NCBI GenBank assembly: GCA_002406055.1
Contig: DHMZ01000014.1
Location: 1-9,558, forward strand
DNA length: 9,558 nucleotides
Direction of reading: 5' to 3'
Source: Spirochaetales bacterium UBA4629
Lineage (GTDB): Bacteria > Spirochaetota > Spirochaetia > Sphaerochaetales > Sphaerochaetaceae
Part shown: in pieces, positions 5,397 through 9,558 of the stretch
Layout of the letters: the number at the start of each line of letters is the position of its first letter
Numbering within the stretch: position 1 is the first letter of the stretch
Notes under the pieces: generated by a model
What the model was told of the DNA's origin: nothing
Database searches by the model: none
The model's input: the letters and a program-made list of their open reading frames with translations, nothing else
Made by a program: the position numbers and the translations under genes

Positions 5397-6855
5397 AAAA
5401 ATTGTAATTGATAATAAAGAGTATACTGCTTTAGGTTTTGGTCAAGAAAACTATGAAATACCACCTTCTATTCTGCAAACAACACGAGAAGACTGTATTC
5501 TTGTTACAGATACCGACATTGTTCCATTTCTATGGCATGGTATTACCAAAGATAAGGATGGACAGTACATTCTTTTTGACGATGTTGAGCTCGAACCAAT
5601 TACGCTAATTGCAACAAAGTATCGTTCCAGGGCGCTTTCTCTTATAAGAAAAATTGCGATTGGATTAAAGACACAAAAGAAAAAATTCCTAGATTTATCA
5701 TCAGGAATATTTCCTTTATATAGAATATACATAGAAAACGGAAAAAACATTCTTCTTCTCTCCCCAGACTGTGGATCGATTCTTACTCTTTCTAGAGATA
5801 GACTAGAGATGGATAAAGCGGTAAAGAACCTCATCAAAAGAGATACAGAAGAGAGCTTTGCTTTAACACAAGAGCTAGTTGAACTTATGTACTATGCAGT
5901 AAGCGGTGTTTTTCCTTTTGAATATGATGAGGTAAGAGGATCATCATTTAAACCATATTGTCTAGACTACTATTCACACTCTTCAGATTGCGCTCTTATT
6001 TCATTTATTCAAAACAGCTTAAATCTAAAAACAAAGAAGCAGAGACTTCTTTGTTTAAATAATGGTCCAGAGTATCCTCTAGGATGGTTTTTAGATAGCA
6101 CTAAAGACCTTGATTGGAAAGAAGAAAATAGAAGCGATGCTGATCTAATTTTCGACAAAGAAAAAAGTGAAGCAAACCCAGAGTTTGTTAAGGAAAAAGA
6201 ATCTAAGGAAAAAAAGAGTAAAAGACGTAAGTTCTGGAGAGAAAAGGGAGCAATAATTATTGTTAGCATAATTATTATTTCTATAGTCTCTTATTTAATC
6301 GGAAACTATCTTCATGAACAATTTAGAGCACCTCTTACAAAGGATTTAGAGCCTAAAGAGATTATTGAATACATAATTGAGCAGCAAAATGAATTGGATG
6401 CTAATGAAATCAACGAAGGCTTTAAAAAGAAAGCAGCGCAATACGATGACGTATTAACGCTCTTTATTGCCAATAAGACTCGCTCGGCATATGAAGGTGG
6501 AGAGCCTCTTGTTCCTATTAATGATTATCTTAGTGGAAAAGAAGTAAGGATAAATCAAAACTCTTTTGTTTATGGTGTAATCATCAATAGTATTGAGGAG
6601 ATAGAAGAAAACAAGTATAAAGCAAGCCTAACTTGGTATACACCATATGCATTAGATGAAGGTGAAGAAGAAAAGTATGAGACACGTGACGGATTTGCTA
6701 GGACGTTTGTATATGATATAGAAGAATACTTTACCTTTAGTAAGACAAACAGAGGTTGGTGGACATGCACAGACTCTTATTTTGCTAATGAAAATCTAAT
6801 AGATGTGCTCTATATACCTTTTACAACGACAAGCGAGACTCTAAGTAATTCTTAA
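5383..6855 (+). CDS. Single-pass membrane protein with a putative pseudokinase-like cytoplasmic domain; function unknown
   Basis: I do not recognise this as a named family. The 490-residue product has a cytoplasmic part (1-288), a lysine/arginine-rich stretch (about 270-288), one hydrophobic span (about 289-307, rich in isoleucine) and a C-terminal part of about 183 residues, outside by the positive-inside rule. No signal peptide is visible. The stretch at 155-215 reads like a kinase C-lobe: LTQELVELMYYAVSGVFPFE (161-180) resembles the segment ending in L-L-T-G-x-x-P-F, followed by FIQNSLNLKTKKQ (208-220) where kinases have a terminal helix. GKNILLLSPDCGSI (120-133) sits where the DFG region would be, but there is no clear VAIK lysine, HRD or DFG, so any kinase fold would be inactive. 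The extracytoplasmic part matches nothing I know. I chose ATG 5383 (14-nt overlap with the MEMO-like gene); ATG 5347 is a real alternative. The gene ends the operon and overlaps miaA by 35 bp tail to tail. Confidence 0.8.
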   Translation: MSKFKKIVIDNKEYTALGFGQENYEIPPSILQTTREDCILVTDTDIVPFLWHGITKDKDGQYILFDDVELEPITLIATKYRSRALSLIRKIAIGLKTQKKKFLDLSSGIFPLYRIYIENGKNILLLSPDCGSILTLSRDRLEMDKAVKNLIKRDTEESFALTQELVELMYYAVSGVFPFEYDEVRGSSFKPYCLDYYSHSSDCALISFIQNSLNLKTKKQRLLCLNNGPEYPLGWFLDSTKDLDWKEENRSDADLIFDKEKSEANPEFVKEKESKEKKSKRRKFWREKGAIIIVSIIIISIVSYLIGNYLHEQFRAPLTKDLEPKEIIEYIIEQQNELDANEINEGFKKKAAQYDDVLTLFIANKTRSAYEGGEPLVPINDYLSGKEVRINQNSFVYGVIINSIEEIEENKYKASLTWYTPYALDEGEEEKYETRDGFARTFVYDIEEYFTFSKTNRGWWTCTDSYFANENLIDVLYIPFTTTSETLSNS

Positions 6856-7750
6856 TTCCACTCATATCTTCAGGATGGAACCATTTTGCTTCTGCAAAAG
6901 ATGAAAAGAAGGTCATCTGACGCTTAGCATATTTGATTGAGTTATGCTTTATATCATTCTTTACAAGATTTATTGAGTACTCTCCACTATTAATTCTTTC
7001 GAGCCATTCTTTGTAGCCAATAGCTTCCATGCTTGGCCATGAAGAATTAGCTCCTCTATTAAGGAGAGTTCTCATCTCCTCAATAGCACCATTCTCGAAC
7101 ATAATATCGACTCTTTTGTTTATTCTTTCTTCAAGTTCTTTTTTGTCTCTCTTTAACCCTATAAGAATAAAGTCGACATCATCCCTAAGAGTGTTAGCAA
7201 GAGGAAATGAAGAGAGTGGCTTTCCTGTTTGGTAATACACTTCAAGAGCCCGTGTTATGCGATAAATATCATTCTTGTTGATACGTGAAGAAGAGACAGA
7301 ATCTACCCTCTTTAATTCTTCACGAATCCAATCTTCTCCGTTATCTTTTAAAAGTGCTGAAACCTTTTCTCTTATAGCTGAGTCAGATTTAGGAGTTAGA
7401 GCAGAGCCATAGCATAGCATCTTAAAATAATATGCTGTACCCCCAGTAATAAGAGGAGTAAGAGAACGTGAATTTATATCATTAATAAGGTAATTTGTAT
7501 CATTAACAAAGTCCCCAGAAGTATATTGCTCCCAGGGCTCTCTGATATCTACTAAATAATGTTTAATACGATTTTGTAGTTCTTTATCTGGTTTAGCAGA
7601 TGCTATATCTAAGTCTTTATATACTTGAATAGAGTCTGCATTTATAATCTCGTAGCCAGTAGAAAAAAGCTCTTCTGTAAGCTTTGTTTTACCTACCGCT
7701 GTTGGACCAAATAAAACAACAGCCTTATTCTTTTTTATTTTTTTCTCCAC
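6821..7750 (-). CDS. miaA: tRNA dimethylallyltransferase (tRNA isopentenyltransferase)
   Basis: MiaA transfers the dimethylallyl group of DMAPP to N6 of A37 in tRNAs reading UNN codons, improving decoding and frame maintenance. The 309-residue length is normal. Motifs in order: P-loop LFGPTAVGKT (13-22), NADSIQVYKDLDIASAKP (37-54) with the catalytic aspartate in ADS, HYLVDI (64-69), SGDF (78-81), ITGGTAYYFK (101-110), RITRALEVYYQTGKPLS (164-180), AIGYKEWL (243-250) and KYAKRQMTFF (273-282). It starts at a GTG, the only common start codon between an upstream in-frame stop and the P-loop. No Shine-Dalgarno is correctly spaced; the start lies inside rpoZ (26-nt overlap), so translation is probably coupled. 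It is the last gene of the minus cluster, and its 3' end overlaps the convergent membrane-protein gene. Identification is secure. Confidence 0.96.
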   Translation of the reverse strand: MEKKIKKNKAVVLFGPTAVGKTKLTEELFSTGYEIINADSIQVYKDLDIASAKPDKELQNRIKHYLVDIREPWEQYTSGDFVNDTNYLINDINSRSLTPLITGGTAYYFKMLCYGSALTPKSDSAIREKVSALLKDNGEDWIREELKRVDSVSSSRINKNDIYRITRALEVYYQTGKPLSSFPLANTLRDDVDFILIGLKRDKKELEERINKRVDIMFENGAIEEMRTLLNRGANSSWPSMEAIGYKEWLERINSGEYSINLVKNDIKHNSIKYAKRQMTFFSSFAEAKWFHPEDMSGIKNYLESRLSL

Positions 7751-7940
7751 CTTCGTATGCTATCTCATCATGAAGAGCACGAGTAAGAACAACTGAAACA
7801 ACTTTATCGCCTCTCTTCTCAATCTCTTTTCTCATGTCGGTAGAAGAGTAAATATTGGCTTCCTTGATGGCCACACAAGTCATTTCATATACATTAGTCT
7901 CTTTATCAATTAATTCATTAAGTGGAATACTCAAAGCCAT
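7725..7940 (-). CDS. rpoZ: Probable DNA-directed RNA polymerase omega subunit
   Basis: Omega is a small subunit that helps fold the beta' subunit and stabilise the polymerase. The 71-residue product fits the family in size and pattern: PLNELIDKETNVYEMTCVAI (6-25) corresponds to the N-terminal segment that precedes the conserved alanine-rich helix, and KVVSVVLTRALHDEIAYEGG (46-65) to the A-L-x-E-I-x-x-G tail. The middle (26-45) is divergent and lacks the usual A-x-R-A-x-x-L run, so this is a spirochaete-like form, not an E. coli-like one. The strong AAGGAG is only 2 nt before the ATG but 8 nt before a TTG at codon 3, so the real start may be two codons later. The reading frame runs 26 nt into miaA. 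The adjacent gene upstream encodes a Fur-family repressor, 47 bp away. Confidence 0.72.
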   Translation of the reverse strand: MALSIPLNELIDKETNVYEMTCVAIKEANIYSSTDMRKEIEKRGDKVVSVVLTRALHDEIAYEGGEKNKKE

Positions 7941-7942
7941 AT

Positions 7943-7948
7943 CTCCTT
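7943..7948 (-). promoter_or_regulatory. Strong ribosome binding site with ambiguous start for rpoZ
   Basis: AAGGAG on the minus strand is the best Shine-Dalgarno in the window. It lies 2 nt from the ATG at 7940 and 8 nt from the in-frame TTG at 7934. Usual spacing favours the TTG. Confidence 0.5.
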
Positions 7949-7963
7949 AAAAATAAATAGCCC

Positions 7964-7976
7964 TTCTATAATAGAA
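7964..7976 (-). promoter_or_regulatory. Perfect 13-bp palindrome between fur and rpoZ; possible -10 or operator
   Basis: TTCTAT-A-ATAGAA is an exact 6-1-6 palindrome about 24 bp before the rpoZ start. Its one-base centre makes a hairpin unlikely, so it suits protein binding better. On the minus strand TATTAT within it could be a -10 element for an internal rpoZ-miaA promoter, though no clear -35 lies upstream inside fur. A T-run (TTCTTTTTTTC) right after the fur stop precedes it. Confidence 0.35.
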
Positions 7977-7987
7977 AAAAAGAAGAA

Positions 7988-8407
7988 TCACTGCAAGTCT
8001 TTATTCTGACACTTTGGGCAAATGCCTTCAAAAAGAGTCCTGTGTTTTGTGACTATATATCCAGAAACCTTCTCTGCTTCTCTATTAAGAGCGTCAGAAT
8101 AATCAATGTTAACATCCTCAACAATACCACACTTAGTGCAAAGGATATGGTAATGGTTATCAACTCTGAGGTCGAATCTATCTGCACCAGGAACCTTAAG
8201 TTGATTAACTTTGTCTAAGCGAGATAGCTCATTTAAGTTTCTATAGACAGTGCCTTTACTTACTTTATTATTCTTTTTTCTTACATCAACATATATCATA
8301 TCGGCAGTTGGATGATCTCTATGTTCTTGCACAGTTTCAAGAACAAGCGCCTTCTGCTTAGTGTTCCTTCTCAATATTGTGTTACTATCCTTCTTAGTTC
8401 CCTTCAT
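7988..8407 (-). CDS. Fur-family metal-dependent repressor, PerR-like metal site
   Basis: The 139-residue product has the Fur architecture: an N-terminal winged helix (about 10-80) with the recognition helix around KVSKGTVYRNL (48-58), then a metal-binding dimerisation domain. The structural zinc cysteines are present as CTKC (90, 93) and CPKC (130, 133). Aligned to Bacillus PerR, all five regulatory-metal ligands are matched: H32 (H37), D79 (D85), H85 (H91), H87 (H93) and D98 (D104), which points to peroxide sensing through histidine oxidation. In the recognition helix, however, R56 stands where Bacillus PerR has N61, the residue reported to separate PerR-box from Fur-box binding. It could thus be PerR, Fur or a hybrid. 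GAGG lies 5 nt before the ATG. A Fur-box-like sequence sits just upstream, between cmk and this gene, which suggests autoregulation. Confidence 0.87.
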   Translation of the reverse strand: MKGTKKDSNTILRRNTKQKALVLETVQEHRDHPTADMIYVDVRKKNNKVSKGTVYRNLNELSRLDKVNQLKVPGADRFDLRVDNHYHILCTKCGIVEDVNIDYSDALNREAEKVSGYIVTKHRTLFEGICPKCQNKDLQ

Positions 8408-8420
8408 TTTTGCCTCTTAT

Positions 8421-8437
8421 TGAGAATGATAACTAAT
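8421..8437. promoter_or_regulatory. Candidate Fur/PerR operator upstream of the fur-family gene
   Basis: On the plus strand GAGAATGATAAC (8422-8433) matches 10 of 12 positions of the Fur-box repeat GATAATGATAAT. Read as a 7-1-7 box, TGAGAAT-G-ATAACTA has a left half matching TGATAAT at 6 of 7 and a weaker right half at 4 of 7. It lies 5 bp upstream of the ribosome site of the repressor gene, in the short gap after cmk. The location fits negative autoregulation; the match is moderate, and AT-rich DNA gives false hits. Confidence 0.4.
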
Positions 8438-8962
8438 TTATTTCTTTTTTTCTTCAATTTTTTCCAAAATTTTACTAACAATTTCCTCAGGCGTAAGATT
8501 ATCTGTCTCGATAACTAAGTCAGCAACTTCTTCAGGCTTAGAGTTATCTATTCCGTAGCATTGCATATAACGATTACTATCATTTTTATCACGCTGTGTT
8601 GTCTCATTATATCTTTGACTAAAGCTTCCACCTTCTCTCTTAAGGATTCTCTTTGCTCTAGTCTCAGCGCTAGCTGTTAAATATACTTTAAAATCTGCCT
8701 TTTCAAGCATCCAAATTGCCAAGCGAGATGCAAGAATACAATTCTCTTCTTTCATTGCCATCTCAACTTGTCTTCTATCTAACTCTCTATCTATATTCAA
8801 ATCATTTTCAGCCATTTGGCAGAATGTCCAAAAGTCCACTCCTCTCTCTTCTGCCATTTGTCTAAAAGTAAAGTTTACCATTGGGTATCCAAGCTTCTTA
8901 GCTAGAAGTGTAGATACAGTTGTATTACCACATCCAGATTTACTTGAAATAGCAATCCTCAT
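8438..8962 (-). CDS. cmk: Archaeal-type (d)CMP kinase
   Basis: This enzyme phosphorylates CMP (and probably dCMP) to the diphosphate with ATP, feeding cytidine nucleotide pools. At 174 residues it is shorter than the usual bacterial Cmk (about 225) and follows the archaeal pattern: P-loop-like SSKSGCGNTTVS (6-17), IDRELDRRQVEMA (57-69), SRLAIWML (79-86), KVYLTASAETRAKRILKREG (92-111), NETTQRDKNDSNRY (119-132) with lid arginines R124 and R131, then YGID (136-139). The P-loop has Asn13 where a Walker A lysine is normal; lysine-less P-loops also occur among archaeal members, so this is probably not loss of function. GAGGA lies 7 nt before the ATG. The start overlaps the yicC stop by 4 nt (ATGA), a classic coupled pair. 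In many bacteria cmk neighbours rpsA; here it lies in an RNA-metabolism cluster. CMP specificity is inferred from family. Confidence 0.85.
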   Translation of the reverse strand: MRIAISSKSGCGNTTVSTLLAKKLGYPMVNFTFRQMAEERGVDFWTFCQMAENDLNIDRELDRRQVEMAMKEENCILASRLAIWMLEKADFKVYLTASAETRAKRILKREGGSFSQRYNETTQRDKNDSNRYMQCYGIDNSKPEEVADLVIETDNLTPEEIVSKILEKIEEKKK

Positions 8963-9558
8963 TCAATGTTCCTCACCTGTTCCCTAATATCTTCTAAAGC
9001 ATCTTTCATCTTCACAACAGCTAAGTTAATCTCAACCATCTGGCTTTTCGATGCCATTGTATTTATCTCTCTATTCATCTCTTGGCAAAGAAAATCAATT
9101 TCCTTACCAACAGGTTCATTAAGAGAGAGTAGTTCATTATATCGATCAAGATGAACTTTAAGTCTTGAGCACTCTTCATTAATTGAATACTTAACAAGTA
9201 AAGCAGCTACTTCACTTAAAAACCTTGGATCATCTTTACCTTTAGTTCCAAGTAGCTCTTCGTATTTCTCAAGGAGAACATTCTTAAAGTATTCTTCCAT
9301 TAAAGCGCGTTGTGATAGAGCAACAGATAGAGAAGAGCTAAACTTTTCGCCGAGTTTTATTAAGTCCTTCTTAGTCCCTTCACCTTCTCTTTCTTTTGCT
9401 TCCTTTAACATCTTTAATGCAGAAGAGAGAGCAATAGATAGCCCTTCTTTGTAGATAGATTGATCAGATGAAAATGAAGTAGTTATAACACCTTCTTGTG
9501 CTAAATAATTAGCAAGTGTTGCTTCCTTTACACCTGTTAACTCTTCAAGTTCATCAAA
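8959..9558 (-). CDS. yicC: YicC-family endoribonuclease, 3' part (5' end outside the window)
   Basis: YicC proteins are stress-associated endoribonucleases; the E. coli member cleaves the small RNA RyhB. The reading frame is open to the right window edge, so only the last 199 residues are seen. An internal Met codon at 9411 is not the start, because in-frame coding continues upstream with family-like sequence (LANYLAQEGV, then LKMLKEAKEREGEGTKKDL, matching the family's R-x-x-E-G-x-x-L-x-x-D-L). The C-terminal signatures are unmistakable: EVAALLVKYSINEECSRLKVH, VGKEIDFLCQEMNREINTMA, SKSQMVEINLAVVKMKDALE and the terminal IREQVRNIE. The N-terminal MTGFG-type motif lies beyond the window. It overlaps cmk by 4 nt and is the first visible gene of the minus cluster. 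Confidence 0.93.
   Translation of the reverse strand, partial: FDELEELTGVKEATLANYLAQEGVITTSFSSDQSIYKEGLSIALSSALKMLKEAKEREGEGTKKDLIKLGEKFSSSLSVALSQRALMEEYFKNVLLEKYEELLGTKGKDDPRFLSEVAALLVKYSINEECSRLKVHLDRYNELLSLNEPVGKEIDFLCQEMNREINTMASKSQMVEINLAVVKMKDALEDIREQVRNIE

Noticed and set aside
6884..6899. Perfect hairpin TTTTGC-TTCT-GCAAAA, 29 bp past the membrane-protein stop codon
   Set aside because: The stem is only 6 bp and AT-rich, no T-run follows on the plus strand, and it lies inside the miaA coding sequence encoding conserved-looking residues, so it is not a convincing terminator.
7964..7976. TTCTATAATAGAA palindrome as a PerR box
   Set aside because: Aligned on its centre, it matches the PerR half-site at only about 3 of 6 positions; it is kept as an unassigned palindrome or -10 region instead.
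8959..9411. Taking the ATG at 9411 as the start of yicC
   Set aside because: The frame stays open to 9558 and the upstream residues fit the YicC family, so this is an internal methionine in a gene cut by the window edge.
1..9558. Mobile elements, CRISPR arrays, toxin-antitoxin or defence systems
   Set aside because: I looked for transposase or integrase motifs, regularly spaced repeats and small paired genes on both strands and found none; all genes fit chromosomal housekeeping or lineage-specific functions.

Overview
The window is about 9.6 kb of AT-rich, tightly packed bacterial chromosome. It looks like ordinary housekeeping DNA: I see no transposase, integrase, phage gene, CRISPR array, tRNA or rRNA. 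The best guess for the host is a low-GC spirochaete (Treponema-like). The reasons are a short, divergent RNA polymerase omega subunit, an archaeal-type CMP kinase with no lysine in its P-loop, a compact NFACT protein and a very divergent MEMO-family protein. This is an inference from family resemblance recalled without a database, so the phylum is probable, not proven.

Layout. (1) 1-149 is non-coding, with three consecutive inverted repeats; the last is a plausible terminator for the gene to its right. (2) 150-1877, minus strand, is a long-chain fatty acid:CoA ligase (AMP-forming). (3) 1881-2017 is a divergent intergenic region with two opposed TTGACA elements and a degenerate repeat next to folC. 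(4) 2018-6855, plus strand, is a four-gene operon in which each gene overlaps or nearly touches the next: folC (folate synthesis), an RqcH/NFACT ribosome quality-control factor, a MEMO-like protein and a membrane protein of unknown function. (5) 6821-9558, minus strand, is a five-gene cluster read leftwards: yicC (cut by the window edge), cmk, a Fur/PerR-family regulator, rpoZ and miaA. It converges on the plus-strand operon, and the last genes of the two units overlap tail to tail by 35 bp.

How the genes fit together. The minus cluster combines RNA metabolism (YicC RNase, CMP kinase, omega subunit, tRNA isopentenylation) with a metal or peroxide-sensing repressor. A Fur-box-like sequence lies immediately before the repressor gene, inside the cluster. 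The plus operon combines folate polyglutamylation, rescue of stalled ribosomes and two poorly understood proteins.

Most worth following: the membrane protein at 5383-6855 looks to me like a degenerate protein kinase (pseudokinase) joined through one membrane span to an extracytoplasmic domain. The RqcH appears to have lost its helix-hairpin-helix region, the MEMO protein keeps only a minimal metal triad, and FolC seems to lack a usual C-domain motif. The Fur-family protein combines PerR-type metal ligands with a Fur-type DNA-contact arginine. I did not find a clear new multi-gene system; these are protein-level and regulatory oddities.
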